Origin: SZAS-3 sp964386785
GTDB lineage: Bacteria; Chlamydiota; Chlamydiia; Chlamydiales; JAAKFR01
DNA length: 28,853 bases
Direction: 5' to 3'
NCBI GenBank assembly: GCA_964386785.1
Contig: CAYLUD010000018.1
Span: 1 to 28,853, forward strand
How positions within the stretch are numbered: the first letter of the stretch is position 1; each line of letters starts with the position of its first letter. The position numbers and the translations under genes are program-made. A model generated the notes under the pieces. It had not been told where the DNA came from and searched no databases. It worked only from the letters and a program-made list of their open reading frames with translations. Shown here in pieces: positions 6,766 to 14,959 of the stretch.

Positions 6766-6954
6766 ATGTTAGTGCTAACTCGCAAAATCAATCAAAAGAT
6801 TCGCATTGGAACTGACATCACTATTACTATTTGCAAAGTACAAGGGGATCAAGTTTCTATTGGCATTGAAGCTCCCAAAGAGCAACGTGTCATGCGAGAG
6901 GAACTATTAACTCCACCTACAGAGAACCCCGGGAAAGGATCTCTTTCATCTTAG
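6766..6954 (+). CDS. csrA: Carbon storage regulator, RNA-binding
   Basis: CsrA is a homodimeric RNA-binding protein that represses or stabilises mRNAs by binding GGA motifs near ribosome sites; in many bacteria it controls flagellar and virulence genes. The protein reads MLVLTRKINQKIRIGTDITI, then VQGDQVSIGIEAPKEQRVMREELL. The RNA-contact residues of strand 1 (Leu4, Arg6) and Arg44 are kept; the usual His43 is Met. The 62-residue length is normal, with a free polar tail of about 15 residues. It follows the lipoprotein gene by three bases; aggaaa at 6753-6758 may serve as ribosome site and contains a GGA, the sort of site used for autoregulation (inference). Exonuclease gene follows by six bases. 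Confidence 0.93.
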   Translation: MLVLTRKINQKIRIGTDITITICKVQGDQVSIGIEAPKEQRVMREELLTPPTENPGKGSLSS

Positions 6955-6960
6955 GATCGT

Positions 6961-7656
6961 ATGACCAGTCGATGGATTTTTTATGATACTGAGACTACGG
7001 GTGTGAAGCCGGGATCAGATCGTATTATCGAAATTGCAGCTTTCGACCCCATACGTCAAGAAACGTTCGTCCGACTGATCCATCCCGAATGTCCGATCCC
7101 AGCAGAGGCTACTGCCATCCACCATATCACCGATGAGATGGTAAGCCAAGAACCCTCTATTCGTGAGATTCTTCCTCTCTTTATTGAGTTTTGTGGCCCT
7201 GATGCTGTACTAGTTGCACATAACAATGATGCATTTGACTTTCCCTTTCTCCATGCGGAAGCATCGAGAGCGAATTGCGCACTACCTAGCTGGAAAACGG
7301 TAGATTCTTTGAAATGGGCTAGAAAATATCGCTCGGATTTACCTCGTCATTCCTTGCAATTTCTCCGGCAGATTTATGGGATTCCCGAGAACCAGGCTCA
7401 CCGAGCTTTAGATGACGTATTGGTGTTATATCGTATTTTTTCTCTCATGACGGACGATCTAACGGTAGAGACGGTACTACGTTTGATGCAAGAGGTCACC
7501 CCCGTCACAACTATGCCTTTCGGCAAGCACCAGGGAAAACCTCTACAAGAGATTCCAAAGGAATATGTTTCTTGGCTAGATAAACAAGGGGTATTTGAAA
7601 AAATGGAAAATCAACAATTAAAAACTGCCCTTCAGCAATTGAACATGCTATCGTAG
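6961..7656 (+). CDS. DnaQ-like 3'-5' exonuclease with C-terminal DUF3820 domain
   Basis: DEDDh exonuclease related to the proofreading subunit of DNA polymerase III. In 231 residues the three Exo motifs are present: DTETTG with Asp9 and Glu11; HNNDAFDFPFL with Asp93; HRALDDV with His147 and Asp152. After about residue 180 a second small domain follows, with MPFGKHQGKPLQEIPKEYVSWL, the hallmark of DUF3820; that domain normally occurs alone or behind exonucleases. It is separated by six bases from csrA and has aggatcgt before the ATG. In Chlamydia an exonuclease annotated dnaQ precedes the futalosine genes in the same order. Whether it proofreads replication or trims RNA/DNA in repair is not known. 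Confidence 0.88.
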   Translation: MTSRWIFYDTETTGVKPGSDRIIEIAAFDPIRQETFVRLIHPECPIPAEATAIHHITDEMVSQEPSIREILPLFIEFCGPDAVLVAHNNDAFDFPFLHAEASRANCALPSWKTVDSLKWARKYRSDLPRHSLQFLRQIYGIPENQAHRALDDVLVLYRIFSLMTDDLTVETVLRLMQEVTPVTTMPFGKHQGKPLQEIPKEYVSWLDKQGVFEKMENQQLKTALQQLNMLS

Positions 7657-7689
7657 CGTTGTATGCCTACTTCACGCAGCTCGCGCTCA

Positions 7690-7705
7690 CTCCATGTCTA
7701 TGGAG
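7690..7705 (+). promoter_or_regulatory. Hairpin enclosing the mqnD ribosome-binding site
   Basis: CTCCAT-gtct-ATGGAG is a perfect six-pair stem with a four-base loop. Its 3' arm contains GGAG (7702-7705), the only plausible ribosome site for the GTG at 7713. Folding would hide that site. It may be chance at this length. Confidence 0.3.
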
Positions 7706-7712
7706 ACTCTAG

Positions 7713-8549
7713 GTGACCTCGTATTCTCCTTATCTACAACTTAAGTCGAAACTACAAAACAATCGCATGCAGGTAGCCTCTTCCCCCTGCCCCAACGATC
7801 TTTTTCTTTTCTACGACTGGGACCAATCCTCTGCTATACAACTGCAACTAGCTGATCTAAATACACTTAATGGATGGGCTATGACCCAACAAATTCCCCT
7901 AATCAAACTTTCGCTACCCGCATTAGCGGTGTGTTTGGATCGCTATGCCCTACTCCCTATAGGCACTGCTTTTTCTCAAGGTGAAGGTCCTAAATTTGTA
8001 TTACGGCAAGGCGCCTCCCTAGATCAGCTTTCTTCTATTGCAGTGCCTGGTCTCCACACAACAGCATACGCATTATTACGACAATACCTGCCCTCTACTG
8101 CTACTGTGCGAGTCTATCGTTATAACACAATTTGCGATGCCTTAGAACGTGGAGAGGTCGATGGAGGGTTACTGATTCACGAATCCCAATGGAACTATAA
8201 GGCCTACGGATTCGTAGAAGGTATGGATCTAGGAAAAGAATGGAACCGTAGGACAGGACTACCTCTTCCGTTAGGAGGTTTAGCCTTGCGGCGCGACTTC
8301 AAATGGCCTGAACTCGTTTTGCACTGTTTGCAGAGGTCGATGTCCTACGCTCGAGATCACTGGCAAGAACTCGTTCCTTTTTTACAGCAACACAGCCAAG
8401 AAGAGGCAGAAGCCCTACTCAAACGCCACATTGACACGTTCATCTCTGAGGATACGTATTCGCTATCGACAACTGGAAAAACAGCATTACGCACCTTATT
8501 ACAACTACCAAACAACTCCTGGCTACACCCAATATGCGACTCATTCTAA
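7713..8549 (+). CDS. mqnD: 1,4-dihydroxy-6-naphthoate synthase (futalosine menaquinone pathway)
   Basis: MqnD turns cyclic dehypoxanthine futalosine into 1,4-dihydroxy-6-naphthoate. The protein shows the family motifs SSPCPNDLFLFYDW at the N-terminus, LNTLNGWAM, IKLSLPALA, the central IAVPGLHTTAYALLRQYL, DGGLLIHESQWNY, and DLGKEWNRRTGLPLPLGGLALRRDF. It has the periplasmic-binding-protein-like fold but no signal peptide, so it is cytosolic. The GTG at 7713 is preceded at good spacing by GGAG and gives 278 residues; an ATG at 7767 lies four codons before SPCPND but has no ribosome site. The mqnB gene overlaps its end by 16 bases. Equivalent to the protein between the exonuclease and MqnB in Chlamydia. 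Confidence 0.9.
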   Translation: MTSYSPYLQLKSKLQNNRMQVASSPCPNDLFLFYDWDQSSAIQLQLADLNTLNGWAMTQQIPLIKLSLPALAVCLDRYALLPIGTAFSQGEGPKFVLRQGASLDQLSSIAVPGLHTTAYALLRQYLPSTATVRVYRYNTICDALERGEVDGGLLIHESQWNYKAYGFVEGMDLGKEWNRRTGLPLPLGGLALRRDFKWPELVLHCLQRSMSYARDHWQELVPFLQQHSQEEAEALLKRHIDTFISEDTYSLSTTGKTALRTLLQLPNNSWLHPICDSF

Positions 8550-9190
8550 TCGCTCATTGGATTGAAGCCTGTGCTTTGATTGAGTATTTAGAAGCTATCC
8601 CACTACCTGGATCAGAAGGCCCGCTCTGGAATCACTCTGTTCTGCCCTGTGCCTACTCCTATTCCCATGGAACCATTATTCTCACAGACCTAGGAGCTCC
8701 GGCCGCAGTAGCGGCCTTAGCTCAACATTATCCTGGGCATAGGGAAGTATGGAATGTAGGGTTTGCTGGGGCTCTTAGCCCTGACATGGACTTGGGGACT
8801 CTATATCCAATTAGAGAGGTAGATTTTGCATTGCCCCACTACCCGCACTCCTCTATCGCACGGCATGCCTGGCCTTCTGTCCCATTACAAACATCCGGAT
8901 CTCGCCTGCTCTCTACTGCCTCTCCAATTCACGATCCAACAGAGAAGATGCAATGGGCTACACGAGGCTATGATCTAGTCGATATGGAAGGATATGCCAT
9001 TGCACACTTAGCCAAACGTCTCTCCCTCCCGTGCACATTATGGAAAATCGTTTCGGACACCCCCAAACAATCTGGCAGCGCTACAATTCAAGAATGGGCC
9101 CCTATCTTAGCAGCTCGACTCTCTACTCTCTTCGAAACAACCCATGCGACGGAATTTCGCATAGCGATGCATACGCAGTTCAGCACCTGA
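8534..9190 (+). CDS. mqnB: Futalosine hydrolase / 6-amino-6-deoxyfutalosine nucleosidase
   Basis: Hydrolyses futalosine or aminodeoxyfutalosine to the dehypoxanthinyl/ribosyl product in menaquinone synthesis. The 218-residue protein is of the MTA/SAH-nucleosidase-like phosphorylase fold: ILTDLGAPAAVAAL, VWNVGFAGALSPDMDLG, YDLVDMEGYAIAHLA with the ribose-binding Met-Glu pair, and LWKIVSDTP with the catalytic Asp. Chlamydia CT263 at the same position was characterised structurally as such an enzyme (from memory). Its start overlaps mqnD by 16 bases and has no clear ribosome site, suggesting coupled translation. Its last 84 bases overlap the 3' end of accA on the other strand. Confidence 0.9.
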   Translation: MRLILIAHWIEACALIEYLEAIPLPGSEGPLWNHSVLPCAYSYSHGTIILTDLGAPAAVAALAQHYPGHREVWNVGFAGALSPDMDLGTLYPIREVDFALPHYPHSSIARHAWPSVPLQTSGSRLLSTASPIHDPTEKMQWATRGYDLVDMEGYAIAHLAKRLSLPCTLWKIVSDTPKQSGSATIQEWAPILAARLSTLFETTHATEFRIAMHTQFST

Positions 9191-10075
9191 AGCAGCGTGC
9201 CAACGCTCATGGCATGCACGCAGATATTGTTTGATGGTTTGAAATAACAAAGGAGGGTCATAATGAGCCCCGCCCATAGGTTCTGGGATGATATGATCAA
9301 TCACTCCGAGTCGCAGTAAATCCTCTGCTTGCATTTTGAGGGTTTCTGCTGCCTTCTCTTTCTTTTCTGCATCTTTCCACAAAATAGATGCACATCCTTC
9401 TGGGGAGATCACAGAGTAATACGCATGCTCTAACATCGCAATTTCATCCCCAATTCCCATGCCTAGAGCTCCCCCCGAACACCCCTCTCCAATGACAAGG
9501 ACGACAATAGGAGTAGGAATCCGAAAGAGTTCTCGTAGATTTTCTGCAATAGCCCATCCCTGTCCTCTTTCCTCAGCTGTTAAGCCTGGATAGGCACCTG
9601 GGGTATCGAGTAAAAAAAGGATAGGAATATGAAATTTACCCGCCATCTCTGCCAGACGACGTGCTTTCCGAAATCCCTCAGGGCTAAGCATCCCGAAATT
9701 ACGATATAAACGGCTATCAGTATCTGCACCTTTTTCCTGACCTATAACCATCCACCGCTCCCCATCAATATGGCCTAAGCCCCCTACAACGGCATGGTCA
9801 TCACCAAAGGTACGGTCCCCACAAAGTTCAAAAAAAGATGCACACAAATTCTGTATACAATCGAGACTTTTTGGCCTCTTAGGGTGGCGGCAAATTTGCA
9901 CACGATCCCAAGGAGATAATTTCTTATAAATTTTCTTTTTTAATCGATCGAGTCGTAATTCGAGTTTGGACAGCTCTTTTTCAGAGACGAGTTGCTCAGT
10001 CTGATTTTGATCACGCAACTGACGCAAGGTTCGCTCATATTCAGCAAGATGCTTCTCATGTGGCAAAATTTCCAT
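9107..10075 (-). CDS. accA: Acetyl-CoA carboxylase carboxyltransferase subunit alpha
   Basis: With AccD forms the carboxyltransferase that makes malonyl-CoA for fatty acid synthesis. At 322 residues it has normal length. An N-terminal coiled-coil-like helix (about 1-50) is followed by WDRVQICRHPKRP, GDRTFGDDHAVVGGL, GQEKGADTDSRLYRNFGM, the crotonase-fold core LLDTPGAYPGLTAEERGQG, and GEGCSGGALGMGIGD. The C-terminus is a little longer and basic. It is the last gene of a minus-strand run after glucokinase (63 bases between). Its 3' end overlaps the convergent mqnB by 84 bases. AccD, AccB and AccC are not in this window. Confidence 0.96.
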   Translation of the reverse strand: MEILPHEKHLAEYERTLRQLRDQNQTEQLVSEKELSKLELRLDRLKKKIYKKLSPWDRVQICRHPKRPKSLDCIQNLCASFFELCGDRTFGDDHAVVGGLGHIDGERWMVIGQEKGADTDSRLYRNFGMLSPEGFRKARRLAEMAGKFHIPILFLLDTPGAYPGLTAEERGQGWAIAENLRELFRIPTPIVVLVIGEGCSGGALGMGIGDEIAMLEHAYYSVISPEGCASILWKDAEKKEKAAETLKMQAEDLLRLGVIDHIIPEPMGGAHYDPPLLFQTIKQYLRACHERWHAASGAELRMHRYAKFRRMGCFEESRESSC

Positions 10076-10138
10076 GCTAAAGATTATAGTTGATTTCTCA
10101 AAAAAAAGACAGTCAAAATGGGTTCTCTTCTCGTGCTA

Positions 10139-11128
10139 CTAGATAATAGAAGACCTTTTGCCAAGGTAGTCTATGAGATAGGACGCAGCCCCGCGAATAC
10201 CACTATCACGATAGTCCATCCAATAGATTGGAATATTTTCTAACCAGGCTGCATGAGTCCGATGATGCACAAATTCTCTTCTAAACGATGTTGTTTTCAA
10301 TAGGGAAAGTATTTTTTTTAACACATTACCTGATAAGAGAATACCTCCTTGGGGGGAGTGTTTGAAAGCACAGTGCACCATTTCTTGGACTAGCAACGAT
10401 AGATACCCTTGTAGCACCTCAGCACAAATTCCTTTCTCAAGGCAGAGGCCACGCTCTGTGATCTCTTCAGCTTTTTGTGCCTGCGGCTTTGCCTCGACTA
10501 GAGCATCCTTAGTCTGTCCCTGTTCGACGAAAAAATCGTAGAGCAGACACATCCCCTGTCCTCCTAGAAGAGTGTTATAAGACATTTCTCCATACCGTTG
10601 ATACATAAAGGTCCATAACAGGACTTCTTGTTCTGTTTTAGGCGCCAACGAACAATGGCCCCCCTCAGAAGCTATTGGGTGATATGCCTTACCATCCCAA
10701 TACAGGAAGGCTTCACCCAACCCTGTTCCCGGTATTAGAAGTACACGATGACCAGATTGGATGTTTTCTCCATGCAACAGCTGGATGTGAGAGCCAGCGG
10801 GGCGCGTAAGGTTCCAAGCGTGGGCCACCATGTCGTTGAGTAACAAGACCTGACTCCACCCCCACCTTGTGCGCAAGTGTTCAGCTGTAATGGGCGGCCA
10901 TTCCAGAGCTGTCAATTGACAGCTCTCTGCAACTATAGGTCCTGCTAGAGCAAGGCATACGCCTTCGATGTGCTCTGCGAGCCGATTTGCAGAGAAAAAA
11001 GCTGTGAGCACCTCATCAAAAGAAGCAAAAGAACGGCTCAGTAGATCCATGCCCTGCGACAGATGGCCTGTGGCATCGGCGACCATCAGGCGACTATGGG
11101 TACCTCCAATATCAGCGACAAGCCACAT
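10139..11128 (-). CDS. glk: Glucokinase
   Basis: ATP-dependent phosphorylation of glucose to glucose 6-phosphate, of the bacterial Glk (hexokinase/ROK-related actin-like ATPase) family. Starting at the ATG at 11128, which has GGAGAG about seven bases upstream, the protein has 329 residues and begins MWLVADIGGTHSRLMVAD (phosphate-1 loop). LLNDMVAHAWNL holds the catalytic Asp, GTGLGEAFLYWDG is the glucose-binding segment, and ASEGGHCSLAP carries the conserved Glu and His. GGILLSGNVLKK near 270 is the adenosine region. It overlaps the dipeptidase end by 17 bases, so it is translated from the same transcript. With zwf, opcA and pgl in the window it supplies the glucose 6-phosphate for the oxidative pentose phosphate route. 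Confidence 0.93.
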   Translation of the reverse strand: MWLVADIGGTHSRLMVADATGHLSQGMDLLSRSFASFDEVLTAFFSANRLAEHIEGVCLALAGPIVAESCQLTALEWPPITAEHLRTRWGWSQVLLLNDMVAHAWNLTRPAGSHIQLLHGENIQSGHRVLLIPGTGLGEAFLYWDGKAYHPIASEGGHCSLAPKTEQEVLLWTFMYQRYGEMSYNTLLGGQGMCLLYDFFVEQGQTKDALVEAKPQAQKAEEITERGLCLEKGICAEVLQGYLSLLVQEMVHCAFKHSPQGGILLSGNVLKKILSLLKTTSFRREFVHHRTHAAWLENIPIYWMDYRDSGIRGAASYLIDYLGKRSSII

Positions 11129-12089
11129 GTCGCTCTCTCCAACGTTTGAAAAAAGATCTCCCATTCCGATACATTAAGCGTTCCGTATCTTCTTGTGAGC
11201 GTGGACTTCCGTCAAAAAAGACAGAATAGTCGGCAGCATTTTCCATCCCTGGAACAAAATGGGGCAAACAATCAGGGGGTTCTTTGGGTGTCGCTCGGTC
11301 GTCAAAAAAATCTGTTCCTAATACGAGGGCATCTCCCCACCCCTGCTTGATCCCATATTCTACGTGATTCCAAAATTGACTTTGTGTAGGCAACCCTAAA
11401 AATGGAGAGATAAAATTTAAGCCGATGATGCCGCCCCGATGTACAATTTCATCAGCAAACTCATCTGGCAGATTCCTCGGATGGGTATGGACTGCACGAA
11501 AATTGGAATGGCTAGCTATCACCAACCCATTCCAGTTACGTTGGATGAAAACATTCAAGATATCTTCAGCTAAAGCATCTGATGCATGGCTGAGATCAAT
11601 CGGAATTTCTCTTCTGACTAACTCTTCTATGAATCGCAACCCGTCAGGCTTGAGTCCTATCTGCGTGGTATTACCGCCCCCAAATCGATTTTCTTCTTTC
11701 CATGTTAGGCTCACATAGAGTAAAGGCAACTTCTGCAACCACTCATCGAGTCTTTGGACTCCCTTTGCAAGTGGTTCTGATTCCAATACCAATCCTGATG
11801 CATTTTCTATTGCAGGAAGGACAGCGATCTGTTCCTGTTGTACCTTCTGATCTTGTGCACCTAACACGAAAGGTAGAGAGGGATTGTGAACTAACTCCCA
11901 AAACAATTGTTTTTGTTTTTCCATGAGCATCACAGATTCCGCATTGCTCTTCGTAAAGATAGCCATGACTTGCGTCTCTACTCCCCCTTGTTGCAATTGC
12001 GATACCGAACAGCGACTCCATGGATCGGTAATCCTTCCTCCTTGAGCAAGGTAAGAAAGGAGATCACAGTGAAAATCAATGATGGGCAT
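11112..12089 (-). CDS. Membrane dipeptidase (renal dipeptidase family, M19)
   Basis: Zinc-dependent dipeptidase of peptidase family M19, which cleaves dipeptides and sometimes D-amino-acid or beta-lactam substrates. The ATG at 12089 is preferred (AGGA eight bases upstream; in-frame starts at 12119 and 12128 lie further inside the aconitase gene) and gives 325 residues. MPIIDFHCDLLSYL carries the first His/Asp zinc ligands, with further sites in IDLSHASD, IASHSNFRAVHTHPRN and LVLGTDFFDDR. No signal peptide is seen, so a cytosolic role such as peptide recycling is likely. In Chlamydia a dipeptidase of this type also sits next to sua5; here an aconitase gene lies between them. It overlaps the aconitase end by 14 bases. 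Confidence 0.9.
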   Translation of the reverse strand: MPIIDFHCDLLSYLAQGGRITDPWSRCSVSQLQQGGVETQVMAIFTKSNAESVMLMEKQKQLFWELVHNPSLPFVLGAQDQKVQQEQIAVLPAIENASGLVLESEPLAKGVQRLDEWLQKLPLLYVSLTWKEENRFGGGNTTQIGLKPDGLRFIEELVRREIPIDLSHASDALAEDILNVFIQRNWNGLVIASHSNFRAVHTHPRNLPDEFADEIVHRGGIIGLNFISPFLGLPTQSQFWNHVEYGIKQGWGDALVLGTDFFDDRATPKEPPDCLPHFVPGMENAADYSVFFDGSPRSQEDTERLMYRNGRSFFKRWRERHVACR

Positions 12090-14037
12090 AAGGAGATCCT
12101 GGATTCGCTTGTTGTACATAGCATTCAATAAGGCCTCCTGCCAATAGAGACTCTATTTCTCTTGAGGTTAGGTGATGGGCACACTCATAGATCTCATTTT
12201 GATCTACCAATACCACCGTTACAACGGATCGATGCAGTAGATCTTCACGTACACTAGGTAAATGAAGGGTTGAGTCTCGTGCAATCGCATGCTCTTGATT
12301 CGGCAACAGTAAGGGTAGAATGCCATAATTGATGAGATTGGATCGATGAATCCGAGCAAAACTCCTCGCTAATACCGCTCGAACACCGAGATATCGAGGG
12401 GCTAGTGCCGCATGCTCTCGACTAGAACCCTGGCCATAATTGGTACCAGCAAGGATAAAGTGTCCTGATGAAACAAAAGGTCGAGTGCGCACCGGATATT
12501 CCTCATCCAGTTGTCCAAAAACAAATTGGCTAATTGCAGGGATATTGCTACGAAAGGGCAATACTTTAGCACCAGCAGGCATAATCTCATCGGTAGAAAT
12601 ATCATCCCCCACTTCTATTAATACAGGGCCTTGTAATGAGCTAGGTAGTGGTCCAAACAGGGGTAGAGGCTGTATGTTTTTTCCCTTATCAAGGGGAATC
12701 CTTTTCCCAGCTACTGGCATATTTGGAGGAAGAATTGCATCGGTAAGGATCACTTGATGTCGAGGTTCTCGTATACGAGGAGCTTCTTGCCCTAAAGAAC
12801 GAGGATCTCGAATTTCGCCATGTAGAGCCGAAATGGCAGCTACCTGGGGGCCGCATAAATAGACCGCATCCTCTTGTGTTCCCGAACGACCTGGAAAATT
12901 TCTTGGCACGGTCCTTAAAGAAGGACGTCCGATCGCGGGGGCCTGCCCCATGCCAATGCATCCGTTACAACCTGCTTGATGAATCCGAGCCCCACTATGA
13001 ATCAGCTGTGCCAGCACGCCATGGCGTGCTAGATTTTCTAAAATCTGGCGCGATGTAGGATTGATATCTAGAGAGATCCTTGGGTGAACTTGTTTCCCTT
13101 TCAATATCTCTGCCACCATAGCAAAATCGCAGTACCCTGGATTTGCAGAGGAACCCACCATTACTTGATAAATAGGCAACCCTTCGACTTCACGTACGGG
13201 CACTACGCGATCTGGGCTGCTAGGCAAGGCTATCAAAGGTTCTAATGTGGATAAATCTACCTCTTCATGAAGATCATACTGACAACCACGTTGCGCTTCT
13301 ATACGGACCCATTGCGATCCTCTCTTTTGACCTTTCAAAAATTTTTCTACATGCCGATCTGAGGGAAAGACGGATGTGGTAGCGCCTAATTCTGCCCCCA
13401 TATTCGCAATCACATGCCGATCCATCGCTGACAGCTCTTTGAGTCCTGGACCATAATACTCTAAAATTTTTCCCACTCCACCGGAAACGGTATGTCGTCG
13501 TAACAGCTCTAAAATGACATCCTTAGCACCCACCCAAGGTGGTAAACGCCCAGTCAGATGAATGCCCATAATTTGAGGCATCTTGAGATAAAATGGTTCT
13601 CCTGCAATAGCCAAAGCAACTTCTAGTCCTCCTGCACCTATTGCAAGCATGCCCAAGGATCCTGCAGCACAGGTATGCGAATCGGATCCCAGGAGAGTTT
13701 TACCTGGAATACCAAAACGCTCCATATGTACAGGGTGAGAGACTCCATTGCCAGGGCGGCTATACGCAATACCAAAACGTTGGCACGCGCTGAATAAAAA
13801 GAGATGATCTTCTGGATTTTTATAATCTTCCTGCACCAGATTGTGATCGACATACTGAACGGACCATTCTGTTTTTGCCCTATCCAAACCCATAGCTTCT
13901 AATTCTAGCATCACCATGGTGCCTGTGGCATCTTGGGTCAGGGTCTGATCAATACGAATACCGATCTCCTCGCCAGGGACTAATCGTCCAGTTAATAAAT
14001 GAGAAGTCAGAAGTTGTTGGGTAACAGAGAGAGCCAT
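12076..14037 (-). CDS. Aconitate hydratase, Aquifex/putative type
   Basis: Interconverts citrate and isocitrate using a [4Fe-4S] cluster. The 653-residue product (from the ATG at 14037; a GTG six bases upstream is also in frame) is shorter than AcnA/AcnB and fits the ~640-residue Aquifex-type subfamily. Cluster cysteines appear in GSDSHTCAAGSLGML and AGCNGCIGMGQAP. The C-terminal swivel domain has the active-site stretch GTNYGQGSSREHAALAPRYL. The N-terminal part shows DATGTMVMLELEAM. LeuC/HacA relatives are shorter and lack the fused swivel. Chlamydiaceae lack aconitase, environmental chlamydiae keep the citrate branch. Neighbours are sua5 upstream (33 bases) and the dipeptidase downstream (overlap). 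Confidence 0.88.
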   Translation of the reverse strand: MALSVTQQLLTSHLLTGRLVPGEEIGIRIDQTLTQDATGTMVMLELEAMGLDRAKTEWSVQYVDHNLVQEDYKNPEDHLFLFSACQRFGIAYSRPGNGVSHPVHMERFGIPGKTLLGSDSHTCAAGSLGMLAIGAGGLEVALAIAGEPFYLKMPQIMGIHLTGRLPPWVGAKDVILELLRRHTVSGGVGKILEYYGPGLKELSAMDRHVIANMGAELGATTSVFPSDRHVEKFLKGQKRGSQWVRIEAQRGCQYDLHEEVDLSTLEPLIALPSSPDRVVPVREVEGLPIYQVMVGSSANPGYCDFAMVAEILKGKQVHPRISLDINPTSRQILENLARHGVLAQLIHSGARIHQAGCNGCIGMGQAPAIGRPSLRTVPRNFPGRSGTQEDAVYLCGPQVAAISALHGEIRDPRSLGQEAPRIREPRHQVILTDAILPPNMPVAGKRIPLDKGKNIQPLPLFGPLPSSLQGPVLIEVGDDISTDEIMPAGAKVLPFRSNIPAISQFVFGQLDEEYPVRTRPFVSSGHFILAGTNYGQGSSREHAALAPRYLGVRAVLARSFARIHRSNLINYGILPLLLPNQEHAIARDSTLHLPSVREDLLHRSVVTVVLVDQNEIYECAHHLTSREIESLLAGGLIECYVQQANPGSPYAHH

Positions 14038-14070
14038 AGACACGGTAGTAACAAATCTACTAGCGAGTCG

Positions 14071-14949
14071 TCAAGCATCACTCAATATTTTCTCTATTCG
14101 ATTCATTAATGCAAGATCGGTCCGTACAGCTGATGTCTCGATCAGATAGATCCGTTGCATCCCGTCAGCATCTGCTTGTCGCAGGTCTGCATACAGAGAT
14201 CTAGCCATAGGCACAATACTCCGTTCTCCAGCTTGCAGAGGGGGAGGAGTGGGGGTAAATAGAACTTGTGCCTTAGGCGCATAATGGCGATATTTCATTC
14301 CAGGACAAATAGGGTGTATGGAGCTAGCCTTTTGGTAGGACACCGGGACACCTAACACTTCTGCGATTTGTTCTGCAGAAATGGCCCCAGGACGCAAAAT
14401 ACAGGGGTGCGGGTCTAGGGAGACAATTGTGGACTCTAATCCAATTCCACATTCCCCGTGCAACACCAAAATTTCTGTTCCAAAATCGGCTACTACATGT
14501 TCTCGAAGTGTGGAGCTAGGGCGACCCGAGAGATTTGCCGAGGGAGCTACAATAGGATGACCCAAACCCTGACACAAGGCCAAGGCTATGGGGTGATTAG
14601 GCATCCGCACGCCTAAGGTAAGCAGTCCCGCGGAAGCTCTTGCGGATATTCCCTCTTTTTTTGTGACAAGTAGAGTCAAGGGTCCTGGAAAAAAGACCTC
14701 CGCTAAACGGTAAAAGGAATCTGAAAGGTGGGTAGCGATCTCTTCGATCTGTCTTATATCACCCACATGGGCAATCAATGGATTGTCTTGTGGACGTCCC
14801 TTTAAAGAAAAAATACGAGCAATTCCCTGATCTGAGTAAAGGGAAGCCCCCAACCCATAGACAGTCTCTGTTGGGAAGGCAACAACTCCTCCCTGCCGTA
14901 ACACATCAAGAGCTTGATCTAACACGGAATCAGTATATTCGGTTCCCAT
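14071..14949 (-). CDS. L-threonylcarbamoyladenylate synthase (Sua5/YrdC/YwlC)
   Basis: Makes threonylcarbamoyl-AMP, the precursor of the t6A37 modification of ANN-decoding tRNAs. The 292-residue protein begins with the YrdC domain: GGVVAFPTETVYGLGASLY, IFSLKGRPQDNPLIAHV, LTLLVTKK, and APSANLSGRPSSTLREHV. After about residue 215 comes the Sua5 C-terminal extension starting with SIHPICPGMKYRHYAPKA, which contains the typical PGMKYRHYAP linker. The extension is shorter than in Bacillus or archaeal Sua5 proteins. The start at 14949 follows a strong hairpin (14960-14985). In Chlamydia a ywlC-like gene sits beside the dipeptidase gene. Confidence 0.92.
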   Translation of the reverse strand: MGTEYTDSVLDQALDVLRQGGVVAFPTETVYGLGASLYSDQGIARIFSLKGRPQDNPLIAHVGDIRQIEEIATHLSDSFYRLAEVFFPGPLTLLVTKKEGISARASAGLLTLGVRMPNHPIALALCQGLGHPIVAPSANLSGRPSSTLREHVVADFGTEILVLHGECGIGLESTIVSLDPHPCILRPGAISAEQIAEVLGVPVSYQKASSIHPICPGMKYRHYAPKAQVLFTPTPPPLQAGERSIVPMARSLYADLRQADADGMQRIYLIETSAVRTDLALMNRIEKILSDA

Positions 14950-14959
14950 ATTAAAACCA

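Noticed and set aside
12440..12757. 105-codon plus-strand frame inside aconitase
   Set aside because: Shadow of the conserved swivel-domain coding sequence.
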